A program made the translations under genes and the position numbers. 64,000 bases of DNA from Roseiarcus sp963798015 (GTDB lineage: Bacteria > Pseudomonadota > Alphaproteobacteria > Rhizobiales > Beijerinckiaceae): contig CAWCSA010000018.1 of assembly GCA_963798015.1 (NCBI GenBank), positions 1 through 64,000 on the forward strand. Direction: 5' to 3'. The notes beneath the pieces were generated by a model. It had not been told where the DNA came from and searched no databases. It was given only the letters and a program-made list of their open reading frames with translations. Numbering within the stretch: position 1 is the first letter of the stretch; each line of letters begins with the position of its first letter. Shown piece after piece: positions 17,336-25,468 of this stretch.

Positions 17336-17638
17336 TTACCCTGCCAGGATCCCCGACTGGGCCGGGATTTTACTTCTCATGAGGCGCGCCTGTGTGTCCT
17401 CTGGCTTGTCCATTTGCATCCAGCGAATGACCTCGTCGCTGAGCTGTGCCTCATTTAGGGTTGGCTGGCCCTGTGCAAGCCTGATGATGATTTTTCCGGC
17501 CCTGTTTCGATCAGCGAGGTCCCGCAGATCGAGTTCGGTTGTAACGGTCTCGAAGACCTCCAAGAGGATCGCGATCGCTTTTGAATCGAAGCTTCCTCCT
17601 TCCAACATCCGCCGCATCGGCATGGCCAAACCTCCCAA
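17336..17638 (-). CDS. Small conserved hypothetical protein
   Basis: 100 residues. MGGLAMPMRRMLEGGSFDSK leads into KAIAILLEVFETVTTELDLR, then KIIIRLAQGQPTLNEAQLSD. The pattern (a short Gly start, 'F.....I.I....F......L.L', then 'II.LA..G......L') matches a widespread family of about 90-residue Hyphomicrobiales proteins of unknown function. The start could also be the Met at residue 6 (MPMRR). Confidence 0.7.
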   Translation of the reverse strand: MGGLAMPMRRMLEGGSFDSKAIAILLEVFETVTTELDLRDLADRNRAGKIIIRLAQGQPTLNEAQLSDEVIRWMQMDKPEDTQARLMRSKIPAQSGILAG

Positions 17639-17968
17639 TTACACCGTCGTTATGTTTTTAAGTTCTTGGCAACTTAAAAATCTATATTGAACGCTGTTTC
17701 CGTCAAGGCCCAGCGAGGCCTACAGCGACGTGATCAGGCTCTCGCCGGCGGCGGCATGGTGCAGGGAGAACGACCGTTTCGAGGCAGTCCATCCAGCCCA
17801 GCGCATTTTTGATCGCAAACACCCAAGAGGACGCCGAGGCTTAAGCCCGTAGCGTCGCGCCGCCAGGGCAAGAGACGAAATTCCTCGGATGTTGCCCAGA
17901 ATGTTGCCCCAACAATTAATTGTCTTAATGTGCAATGTCTTGGACGCTAGATAAGCCGTTGATTTTGT
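17639..17968. other. Non-coding stretch before the att site
   Basis: No convincing gene. A minus-strand frame at 17720-17935 (71 codons) has no recognisable motif. The AT-rich part at 17640-17690 could hold the promoter of the minus-strand gene at 17638. Confidence 0.4.
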
Positions 17969-18020
17969 TGGTGAGCGCGGTGGGAATCGAACCCACGACC
18001 CTCTGATTAAGAGTTAGAGG
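17969..18020 (-). other. tRNA-Lys(CTT) 3' segment, likely att site
   Basis: On the minus strand the sequence runs from the anticodon loop CTCTTAA through the 3' anticodon stem TCAGAG, variable loop, T-arm GTGGGTTCGATTCCCAC and acceptor GCGCTCACCA. The 5' half (acceptor, D-arm) is not there, and one base of the anticodon stem is changed (CTCTAA for CTCTGA). A tRNA 3' end next to a tyrosine integrase gene is the classic attachment site of genomic islands, so this is read as one att copy of the island, not a working tRNA. Confidence 0.7.
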
Positions 18021-18157
18021 TATTGCATATCCCTCTATATCCCGATTTGACCTTAGTTGTCCATATCGTATTGATCCAACGCAAACATTCTTTCTTTCGC
18101 CATCCCGCCGCGTCTGCTAGTGTCCCGTTGCATTGGTCACTATATGGTCACTGAAAT

Positions 18158-19459
18158 ATGACTCCTGCTGACGCCCGTGGCGTGGCGACCCGCGCCACAG
18201 CCAGGCTCACGAAAAGGGCGATCGATCAGGCCGAGCCGCTGTCAAAACCCTACTTCGTTTGGGATGGCGAGCTCAGAGGCTTCGGAGCGCGGATTGACCC
18301 AGGCGGAGGAAAAACATTCGCGGTTCGCTATCGTCCGAGAGGCCATGGGACGTCTGCGCCCAAACGCTTCATCACCATCGGTCGTTATGGCGCGCTGACT
18401 GTTGACGAGGCGCGCAATCGCGCAAAGGAAATTCTCGGTGCCGTCGCGACGGGCGCAGACCCCGCCGCCGATCTTGCGCTCATGCGAGGGGCGTCCACGT
18501 TCAAGGAAATCGCCGATCTCTTCCTCAGGGAGCATGTCGGACCGAAGCGAAAGATGTCGACGGCGCGGGACTATGAATCGCTGCTCACAATTTACGCGAT
18601 CCCCGCCCTGGGAAGCCGCAAGGCCGGGGCGGTGACGCGAGGCGAAGTCGCGCGCTTACACGATCAGATCGGCGATAGACCGTACCAAGCCAATCGTCTC
18701 CTCGCTGTCATTGGCAGCCTCTATACGTTCGCTGAGCGACGCGGCCTCGTGCCGGAAAACTGCAATCCAACAAGAAAGATCGAAAAATTCCCTGAGGACC
18801 GTCGCGAGCGCTTTCTGACACCGGAAGAGTTGGAGCGGCTCGGTGCGGCCATTCGCGAGGGTGAGACCGTTGGCATCGCGTGGCGCGAAGATGGCGGCAA
18901 GCCTAAATCGAAGCACCTCGTCAGGGAGGAAAACCAGAGTACCTTGCTCTCGCCCGACGCCGCCGCCGCGCTTCGCCTCCTGATCTTCACCGGCGCCAGG
19001 CTGCGAGAGATTTTGCACCTTCGCTGGGAACACGTCGACTTGGGGCGTGGCCTGCTGCTGCTGCCGGACTCAAAGACGGGGCGGAAGACGATTGTGTTGA
19101 ACCGCCCTGCCCTCGAGATCTTGCAGGCGCATCCTCGCAATGGCCTATACGTCATCAGCAGCACCTATCCCGACCGGCCGCGGACAGATCTCAAGAAGCC
19201 CTGGTCGGCTGTCTGCCGGCGCGCGGGGCTCGAAGGCGTTCGGTTGCACGACCTGCGGCACACATTTGCGTCGATTGGCGCGGGAGCGAGTCTTGGCCTC
19301 CCGATCGTCGGCAAGTTGCTCGGCCATTCGCAAGCGCAGACGACCGCCCGTTACGCCCATCTGGACGCTGATCCGCTGCTCCGCGCAGCGAACCTAATCG
19401 GCGAGCGGATCGAGAGATCAATGAATCCGCCCGTCGCAACCATCTCGGCAAAGACGTAG
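18158..19459 (+). CDS. Tyrosine-type site-specific integrase (DUF4102/P4 type)
   Basis: 433 residues. The N-terminal DUF4102-like arm-binding domain (LSKPYFVWDGELRGFGARID; KTFAVRYRPRG) is followed by a SAM-like core-binding domain (about 115-210) and the catalytic domain. Catalytic residues are R281 (TGARLREIL), K306 (SKTGRK), H364 and R367 (LHDLRHTF), H390 (LLGHSQ) and Y399 (ARYAHL), so the full set is present. The gene starts 138 bp from the tRNA-Lys 3' segment, which is the probable attachment site. Length and domain order are complete, so it is presumed active. Confidence 0.93.
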   Translation: MTPADARGVATRATARLTKRAIDQAEPLSKPYFVWDGELRGFGARIDPGGGKTFAVRYRPRGHGTSAPKRFITIGRYGALTVDEARNRAKEILGAVATGADPAADLALMRGASTFKEIADLFLREHVGPKRKMSTARDYESLLTIYAIPALGSRKAGAVTRGEVARLHDQIGDRPYQANRLLAVIGSLYTFAERRGLVPENCNPTRKIEKFPEDRRERFLTPEELERLGAAIREGETVGIAWREDGGKPKSKHLVREENQSTLLSPDAAAALRLLIFTGARLREILHLRWEHVDLGRGLLLLPDSKTGRKTIVLNRPALEILQAHPRNGLYVISSTYPDRPRTDLKKPWSAVCRRAGLEGVRLHDLRHTFASIGAGASLGLPIVGKLLGHSQAQTTARYAHLDADPLLRAANLIGERIERSMNPPVATISAKT

Positions 19460-19737
19460 CTGATCAAGGCGAGACGGACATTCTATATTCCCGGTCGCGC
19501 GGGGCCGCGGGGTGAACCGCATTCCAATTACCAGTACAAATGCGCATATATTTCCGCCGACAAGATAAATCACTTGACATATAAGTATTATTGTGACATA
19601 ATGGTATTGTGGGAATTTCGTTTGCGCGCCATGCGTCATCCATCCCCACGCCCACCATCGTGTGCGCGTTCTCATGCCGTGCGCGTTCACCGCCGGGGCC
19701 CCTTCGGGGTCCTTTTGATTCAAGGAGCCTATTGTCA
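19460..19737. other. Leader region with hairpin
   Basis: No gene seen. An AT-rich stretch around 19560-19610 (TTGACATATAAGTATTATTGTGACATAATG) has a good -35-like TTGACA, with -10-like hexamers nearby. A hairpin GGCCCCTTCGGGGTCC with CTTTT follows at 19696-19717, 20 bp before the next start codon. It could end transcripts from upstream or attenuate the next gene. Confidence 0.45.
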
Positions 19738-20391
19738 ATGACTAATGCAGCCCAATCAAAACCAGACCCCCTGCCCGCAATCCTCGTCTACGGCACACCC
19801 AGCGGTCCCGCGTTGACCCAGGCCTCTTGGTTCCGAGCCGAAGACAAGGAAGCCGTCAAGGCCGCCGCGGAGGCCCTGAAGTTCTCGGTGATCGAATTGC
19901 ACACTGATGCGGATAGGACTCTTGCCGCCGGGGCTCATGAGGGCGTCCTCAAAGGCAGCGGGCGCATGATCGTCGGATCGGTTTCCGCGGAAGTCTACCG
20001 GCGGATCGAGGAGCATGTCCGCAAGGGAGCGGGCGCCCCCGACGCGTCCCGGCCAGAGATCCCCGCGGCGACGACGACCAAATCCGCGTCAGAACACACC
20101 ACGAACATATCCGGCCCCGGCGCGCCATCGACAACCAAACCCGACCCGGTCGGCGCGACCGACGCCTGGGATGCGCTTCGGGTCGGTTCCTACGTGGTCG
20201 GGAAATATTGGGAAAGCGATGGCGAGCCGTACGGCTGGTGGCTCGGCATAATCGCCGGCATCGACAAGACCGACTTCATCATTCGCTGGCCCGACGACCC
20301 AAAAACGCCACCCTTGAAGATCGAGCGGAAGCACGTCGCTCTCCTGCACCCGGCGTTCGACGTTACGCGCGAGTGGGAGAGGCGTCGCTAA
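19738..20391 (+). CDS. Hypothetical protein of the integrated element
   Basis: 217 residues starting MTNAAQSKPDPLPAILVYGT with an AAGGAG ribosome binding site 10 bp upstream. The N-terminal half is an alpha/beta segment (AEDKEAVKAAAEALKFSVIE). A Pro/Thr-rich linker (about 100-145) follows, then a C-terminal beta-rich module (RVGSYVVGKYWES; GWWLGIIAGIDKTDFIIRWP) that could be a small SH3- or Tudor-like barrel. No family is recognised. Position between the integrase and DUF3768 suggests cargo or maintenance of the island. Confidence 0.7.
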   Translation: MTNAAQSKPDPLPAILVYGTPSGPALTQASWFRAEDKEAVKAAAEALKFSVIELHTDADRTLAAGAHEGVLKGSGRMIVGSVSAEVYRRIEEHVRKGAGAPDASRPEIPAATTTKSASEHTTNISGPGAPSTTKPDPVGATDAWDALRVGSYVVGKYWESDGEPYGWWLGIIAGIDKTDFIIRWPDDPKTPPLKIERKHVALLHPAFDVTREWERRR

Positions 20392-20413
20392 AATTACGAT
20401 CTTCGCAGACGCA

Positions 20414-20440
20414 TCGGGGCGGCCTTCGGGTCGCCCCTCT
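20414..20440 (+). terminator. Intrinsic terminator
   Basis: GGGGCGGCCTTCGGGTCGCCCC with a CTCTTCGTTC tail, following the gene at 19738-20391. The T-run is weak. Confidence 0.55.
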
Positions 20441-20503
20441 TCGTTCCGGGCGTCGCCGAAACGGCGCGCGCAATCCCAACACCAACCTCAAGAGATCAAG
20501 CCG

Positions 20504-20845
20504 ATGACCAACACCACCGCGACCACCGCCGAACGCATCCGCGCCCTCAACGACGCCTTCCGCCGCACCTTCGTCGGCGGCATGGTGATGATCACCGCCG
20601 GCGTCGAAGCCATGCCGGTCGACCAACGCCGCTCGCTCCTGCAGAAGGTGCGCAGCTTCGACGTCTTCACCGAAGACAACGATCCTCATGGCGAACACGA
20701 ATTTGGCGCGATCGATGAGGGCGGCGTCCGCTGCTTCTGGAAGATCGACTTGTATGACCGCGCGACCGAGTTCGGCTCCCCCGATCCCGCGGATCCCACC
20801 GTCACCACGCGCGTGCTGACGATCATGCGCGCCGACGAATACTGA
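20504..20845 (+). CDS. DUF3768 domain-containing protein
   Basis: 113 residues. Core features of DUF3768 are present: IRALNDAFRRTFVGGMVMIT, the FDVFTEDNDPHGEHEFGAI stretch and RCFWKIDLYDRATEFGSPDP ending in VLTIMRADEY. This family is found on alphaproteobacterial plasmids and integrative elements; function is unknown. An AAGAG ribosome binding site precedes the ATG. Confidence 0.9.
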   Translation: MTNTTATTAERIRALNDAFRRTFVGGMVMITAGVEAMPVDQRRSLLQKVRSFDVFTEDNDPHGEHEFGAIDEGGVRCFWKIDLYDRATEFGSPDPADPTVTTRVLTIMRADEY

Positions 20846-20970
20846 GCGCCCAGCGAACTTCCTTCGCGAGCGGGTGAACCCTTCCATCACAGGCAAAAGT
20901 AACTCATGCGCCGCCGCGCCATCGACGGCGCGCGCTCGATCACGCCCATCAACCTCAGGAGACTATCCCA

Positions 20971-21546
20971 ATGCCCGGCAAACAAGCCAAAGTCGTCACG
21001 CCCCCCATGCTGAAGCGCATGCTGCGCCGCGTCTCGCATTCCTCGTTCCCTGCCCGCGACCGCGCGATGATCCTGCTGTCGGTCAAAGCCGGCCTGCGCG
21101 CCTGCGAAATCGCCGGCCTCGATTGGTCGATGGTGCTCGACGCGCAGGGCCACGTTTCCGGCACAATCCATGTCCGCGACGTGATTGCGAAGAAGCGCGG
21201 CGGGCGGCGGATTCCCATGCATCCCGACCTGCGGCGCGCCTTGGAACGATTGGCGCGGACCACGGAGCCGATCGGGCCGGTGATCCGCTCCTATCGCGGC
21301 GCGCATTTGAAGGCGAACAGCATCGTGAATTGGTTCGTGGCGCTCTTCAAGGAGCTCGGCTACGAGGGCTGCTCATCGCATTCGGGACGGCGCAGCTTCA
21401 TCACGGTCGCCGCCCGCAACATCCACCGCTCCGGTTGCAGCCTGCGCGACGTGCAGCTGCTCGCGGGGCATCGTTCGATCGAAACGACGGAGCGCTACAT
21501 CGACGGGGACACCTGCGCTCAGAGGCGATTGGTCGCGTACCTTTAG
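20971..21546 (+). CDS. Short tyrosine recombinase (catalytic domain only)
   Basis: 191 residues. Only the C-terminal catalytic domain is present: R in KAGLRACEIAGLDW, K-containing KKRGGRRIPMHPDL, SSHSGRRSFITVAAR (in place of HxxR), H in LLAGHRSIETTERYI and the nucleophile Y of that motif. There is no N-terminal SAM-like domain. Such short recombinases occur on alphaproteobacterial plasmids. A near-identical C-terminal segment, cut by IS21, lies at 54636-54746. The start is preceded by AGGAG. Confidence 0.88.
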   Translation: MPGKQAKVVTPPMLKRMLRRVSHSSFPARDRAMILLSVKAGLRACEIAGLDWSMVLDAQGHVSGTIHVRDVIAKKRGGRRIPMHPDLRRALERLARTTEPIGPVIRSYRGAHLKANSIVNWFVALFKELGYEGCSSHSGRRSFITVAARNIHRSGCSLRDVQLLAGHRSIETTERYIDGDTCAQRRLVAYL

Positions 21547-22007
21547 GGCAGGTCGCGCCGCGGGGCCACGCGAATCAGGCTGGTCGTCGCCCCGACGCCG
21601 CCTGCGAAGGTCTGAGTTTCCAGGCGTCAGAACGCTGATCAACGTCGACCTCTTTGTGCACGTCCGGATACCAGAATCCTCTTCGCCGGCCTTCGATGTC
21701 CGATTCCAAAATTGGCGGCCGGTCACGTCGACAGCGGGATTGTCGCTCGCTCCATGACAATCCACGGAGAGACGTGCGTCTAATGACAGAAGATTCGGCG
21801 CGAGCACAAACTGGCGTGACTTAAACGTATCTACGGGCCACGCACAACCCTTGTCAAAATCTTGGTATGTGCGCACTCTCACTGCGATAAGGCTGTCAAC
21901 TGGGCAATGCGGGATTCAAGCTCGTACCACCGGTTGCCCTGGTAATGTCGGCGGAGACCGCTTGATCAAGAAAGCGGCTTAGTCACCGGGTCGTTGGACG
22001 TTATGCA
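21547..22007. other. Intergenic, nothing recognised
   Basis: 460 bp without a supported gene. Base composition shifts towards A/T from about 21850, marking the start of the helicase segment. Confidence 0.5.
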
Positions 22008-24635
22008 ATGGCAAAAACAAGGGGACGGGACGCCGAATTCGACAAAGTGCGAATCGTGCATTTGAAGTACTTTGATGAGTCGCTGACGAAAGCATGGCGA
22101 ACCGGAGGAAGGAAGAAGAAGGCCGCGGAAAAGGTATTTGCACTTCTTGGGCGTTTGGGCTTTGCTCACAGCGCGTTCAAAGAGTTGCAAGCAACTGACC
22201 ATGGAGAGAGCCGGATCAAAAGTTGTATCAAGTATGAGCTTGGCGCAGGTTGCCGACTTGTTACTGTCCAAACAGAGAAAACAATCGCTCTATGCTTTGT
22301 AGGCGACCACGACGATTGCGACCATTGGCTTAATCAGCACTCCGGGCTCGTCATCACGCGCAGCGACGGAATTCTCGAACCCGCATATCGGAGCGATGCC
22401 GGATCTGCTGTTAACCCCCTAACGCGTGATCCAACCCCATCCCCCCGGGGATTGGTTGAAAACTTGCCGGAGCACCTAGTCAATAAACTACTCTCGAATG
22501 TCCCGCCCAACGCAATCTTAAAAATTTCGGCACTCACGGGCGTCATCATTGCCGCAGACATTGATCGCGCGTGCGCCGAAATTCCAGACCCTGAAAAGCG
22601 CATAGTAGTTCGAGACGTATTAATGCTGTTGCTCACCGGCGACGTGAATGGAGCCGAGCAGCGAATCAGGCTTGCGATCGGCGATGTGGCAGAAATTGAT
22701 GATCTGACCGACGAAGAATTTATGGAGGTCGGGGATGGAGATCAGGTCAGGCAGATCAGAATTGGCTCCCTTGAGCACGAACGATGGCTATCTCGTTTCG
22801 CACAGGATGCAAGTTATTTCGACTGGCTGCTCTTCATGCACCCGGAGCAGGAGGCTGTTGTAAACGAAGACTTCAGCGGCCCCTCCCTGCTATCTGGCGT
22901 GTCTGGTTCCGGAAAGACGTGCGTAGCAGTAAAGCGCGCGATAAGACTCGCCGAAGCAAACAAGCAGTCGCAGGTTCTCCTGATCACTCTCAACCGTAGC
23001 CTCGCTGGTCTGATCAAGCTGCTGGTCGATCAAGCGTCAATAGGTCTTAAGGAGACGATGAGGATCAAAGTCATTTCTTTCTTTGAGCTCTGCCAGGAAC
23101 TACTAGCCGAGTTTGAGCCCAACAACATGAGATCTTACCGAGACGTCGCGTGGAAAGGCGGGAGTGGCAAGGGCGGCGGAGAGCACATCGACGAAATATT
23201 TCGGGAATATTATAGGTGTTGGCACAACAACAATGACGCTGCGGTACTAATTCCGCCGCACATCAGCCTTACCGCACAGGGCATTTCCGCCGAAACGTAC
23301 GTCCGGGAGGAATTCGATTGGATCCGTAGCGCCCTACCCGAAGAAGGTCGCGACCAATACTCCTCTATACAACGCTCCGGTCGAAAATATCCAATTCAGG
23401 ACGCTTGGCGTCGACTATTTTTGAAGGGTCTAACCGGCTGGGAGAAGAAGATGAAATTTGTCGGTGTAATAGACTACCTCGGCTTGACGACTGCGGTTTC
23501 GGGGCACCTAGGCAATCTTGCATCGCGCTACAATCATATCATCGTCGATGAGGGCCAGGACTTTGGCACTACCGAATTACAAATCTTGCGACAATTGGCG
23601 TGGCCCGGCCCGAACGATCTTTTTCTTTGCGGCGACATTGCCCAGCATGTGCTCGCCAAGCATCGCAACCTCAGAGAGGCTGGGATAGACGTCACGGGCA
23701 GAGCACGCCGGATCAATCGCAACTATCGCAATAGTCGTCAGATTCTCAAGGCTGCATACAAAGTGCTGTATGATAACTTGGACGACGACATGTTGGAATC
23801 GGCCGATCTAGAAATACTTGATCCAAAATATGCAAATCGCTCTTCTCCAGAGCCATACGTCTTGCGAGCCGAAACTTTCCCGGAGGAGTTCGCGTATGCG
23901 AGACAGCTTATTGCCGATCATCTGTCGGCTCGGCCCAATGACCGCTGCTGCATCGCGCTTGCCGGGTACAGCCTCCAGGAAGTCGTAATATTTGCCAAGC
24001 GGATTGGCCTACCCGCACTTGACGGTACGCATGAACCGCACCGAAATCCTCTTGTGCTCTCCGATCTGGAACAGACTAAGGGTTACGAGTTCAGTTTGAT
24101 GGTGATTGTGAATTGCCGGCAGAACGTCCTTCCGCCAATGGACGCGCCAAAAGAGGAAGCCTTTCGGCACGGTTGCCGCCTCTACGTCGCCATGACCAGA
24201 GCACGTAACGAACTCTATCTTTCCTATCACGATCAGCCCAGCCCTTGGCTAAGGCGCGCCGAAGGTGATCTGTCGTTTGGTGACTGGTCCGAAGTTGTAG
24301 CGCTCTCGGACGAACTCATTGTCGAGGCACCGGCACGGCTCGCTAACGTGGAAGAAGGCTGGAAGCAGGACCTGCTGAGCCTGAAGGGCCGTCAGTTCAA
24401 CTACACGGAATGGGCGCTGGGGCTCTCGACGGACGCCTTGAACAAGCTTGATGAGCTCGTCGATGGCCGTGGGTTGATTCGCGGCGGTCGGCGCGTGAAA
24501 TGGCCGACGATTGGCGACGTTTCCACCGATCTGGAATCGTCTCCGCTTGCGCGGCAGCTTTTTGGACCGAGCGTGCAGATCGAGGTGCGCCAAAGGCTAT
24601 CCAGTATCGCCGCCAAGGAAGCCACAGCAATTTAA
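22008..24635 (+). CDS. UvrD/Rep-type helicase with toxin-like N-terminal domain
   Basis: 875 residues, superfamily 1 helicase. Walker A is SGVSGSGKTCVAVKRA (K303), Walker B is IIVDEGQDF (D514-E515, with the Q-D of motif II), and later motifs include RRINRNYRNSRQI (motif IV) and CRLYVAMTRARNELYLSY (motif VI, about 722-740). Residues about 10-115 are not helicase: FDKVRIVHLKYFDESLTKAW, RIKSCIKYELGAGCRLVTVQ and FVGDHDDCDHWL look like the RelE/ParE toxin fold (inferred by pattern). By known biology, SF1 helicases with extra domains are frequent in phage-defence loci, and this one is followed by a restriction-like operon. There is no obvious partner antitoxin. Intact. Confidence 0.85.
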   Translation: MAKTRGRDAEFDKVRIVHLKYFDESLTKAWRTGGRKKKAAEKVFALLGRLGFAHSAFKELQATDHGESRIKSCIKYELGAGCRLVTVQTEKTIALCFVGDHDDCDHWLNQHSGLVITRSDGILEPAYRSDAGSAVNPLTRDPTPSPRGLVENLPEHLVNKLLSNVPPNAILKISALTGVIIAADIDRACAEIPDPEKRIVVRDVLMLLLTGDVNGAEQRIRLAIGDVAEIDDLTDEEFMEVGDGDQVRQIRIGSLEHERWLSRFAQDASYFDWLLFMHPEQEAVVNEDFSGPSLLSGVSGSGKTCVAVKRAIRLAEANKQSQVLLITLNRSLAGLIKLLVDQASIGLKETMRIKVISFFELCQELLAEFEPNNMRSYRDVAWKGGSGKGGGEHIDEIFREYYRCWHNNNDAAVLIPPHISLTAQGISAETYVREEFDWIRSALPEEGRDQYSSIQRSGRKYPIQDAWRRLFLKGLTGWEKKMKFVGVIDYLGLTTAVSGHLGNLASRYNHIIVDEGQDFGTTELQILRQLAWPGPNDLFLCGDIAQHVLAKHRNLREAGIDVTGRARRINRNYRNSRQILKAAYKVLYDNLDDDMLESADLEILDPKYANRSSPEPYVLRAETFPEEFAYARQLIADHLSARPNDRCCIALAGYSLQEVVIFAKRIGLPALDGTHEPHRNPLVLSDLEQTKGYEFSLMVIVNCRQNVLPPMDAPKEEAFRHGCRLYVAMTRARNELYLSYHDQPSPWLRRAEGDLSFGDWSEVVALSDELIVEAPARLANVEEGWKQDLLSLKGRQFNYTEWALGLSTDALNKLDELVDGRGLIRGGRRVKWPTIGDVSTDLESSPLARQLFGPSVQIEVRQRLSSIAAKEATAI

Positions 24636-24639
24636 CCAG

Positions 24640-25130
24640 ACTTTTGCAGTTCTCCCGGACTGGGATGAAAAAGGGCGCTTGGCGTCGTGGCGTGAAGCCT
24701 TGGATGACAACGAGAGCTTGCCGCCCTTGCTTGGCGCCGCGATTGTGCTTTTGGCGTGGGAAGAAATCGAACCGCTTCAACACAGAGCCTGGCTTGGCAG
24801 GCTCCTGTTAGGCGCCAATGCTCAGGGCTCGTTCTCGAACCCGGTCGCATCTTCTCTCCCTGAACACGGGTCTTCGTCTGATCCCGTGGGAGCGCCGGCG
24901 TGCGCCAGACTCGATGACGAAGCTCCTGGCCGTTCTTGACGGCTTTGCGGAGGCGGCGCGGTGGACGGCTGCCATGCGGACCCCTGGCTCGAGGTTCCGG
25001 CCTGGATGTTCGAGCGGCCATCATGTCCCGGCGATCTTCAGCTTACCGCAGCCCCATTCGTCAGCCTGGGTGCGCTTGGGGAGCTGTCGGCGCTGCTCGA
25101 TCAGGCGCTGAAGACGTCCAGGGAGAGGCC
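24640..25130 (+). pseudogene. DUF1612 (RHE_PE00001-type) remnant
   Basis: The frame at about 24640-24800 reads LPDWDEKGRLASWREALDD, LPPLLGAAIVLLAWEEIEPL and QHRAWLGRLL. From about 24818 a second frame continues RTRSHLLSLNTGLRLIPWE and LLAVLDGFAEAARW. This is the order of DUF1612 proteins, a family linked to symbiosis plasmids and of unknown function. At least one frameshift (about 24810) and the missing N-terminus make it a pseudogene. It directly follows the helicase stop. Confidence 0.6.
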
Positions 25131-25132
25131 GA

Positions 25133-25280
25133 TGCGAGTGACGACGGCGACGAACAGCGGCAAGCACAAGCGGCCGCGTGGGCGTCAGCAGACGGACCTG
25201 TTCGACAGCGCCAGGCCGGCGGCCGGCGGCGCACCGCTCTGGCCGGAGCTACCGGAGCGAGCACGGTCGGCGCTGACGGA
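25133..25280 (+). pseudogene. Fragment of a small IS-associated protein
   Basis: MRVTTATNSGKHKRPRGRQQ then PLWPELPERARSALTEQMAQ. The 'WPELPxxARxALTxxMxQ' pattern is typical of short proteins encoded in front of transposase operons in alphaproteobacteria. Only the first part remains. Confidence 0.45.
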
Positions 25281-25468
25281 GCAGATGGCGCAGAGATCCT
25301 CGCCCACGGATAGAGAACTTCCAGGAACTCGGTCCCGTGGGCGTTCTCAAGCCTTATTGTTCAACGAAGAGAGGCCACACTCGAAATTAGGCTGGATGAC
25401 GCCCAGGGACTACGCCGGCTCCATACGCGGAGAGACCGGCCGGCACGCTGCGCAACCTGATGGCTGCG

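Noticed and set aside
17969..18020. Functional tRNA-Lys gene
   Set aside because: The acceptor 5' strand and D-arm are absent and one anticodon-stem pair is broken; only the 3' half is present.
19560..19610. A strong sigma-70 promoter as a separate feature
   Set aside because: TTGACA and AT-rich hexamers are visible, but spacing cannot be settled between several -10 candidates; it is mentioned only inside the leader-region entry.
24397..24783. Minus-strand frame over the end of the helicase
   Set aside because: Arg/Ser-rich shadow of the helicase C-terminus and the DUF1612 remnant; no start or domain.
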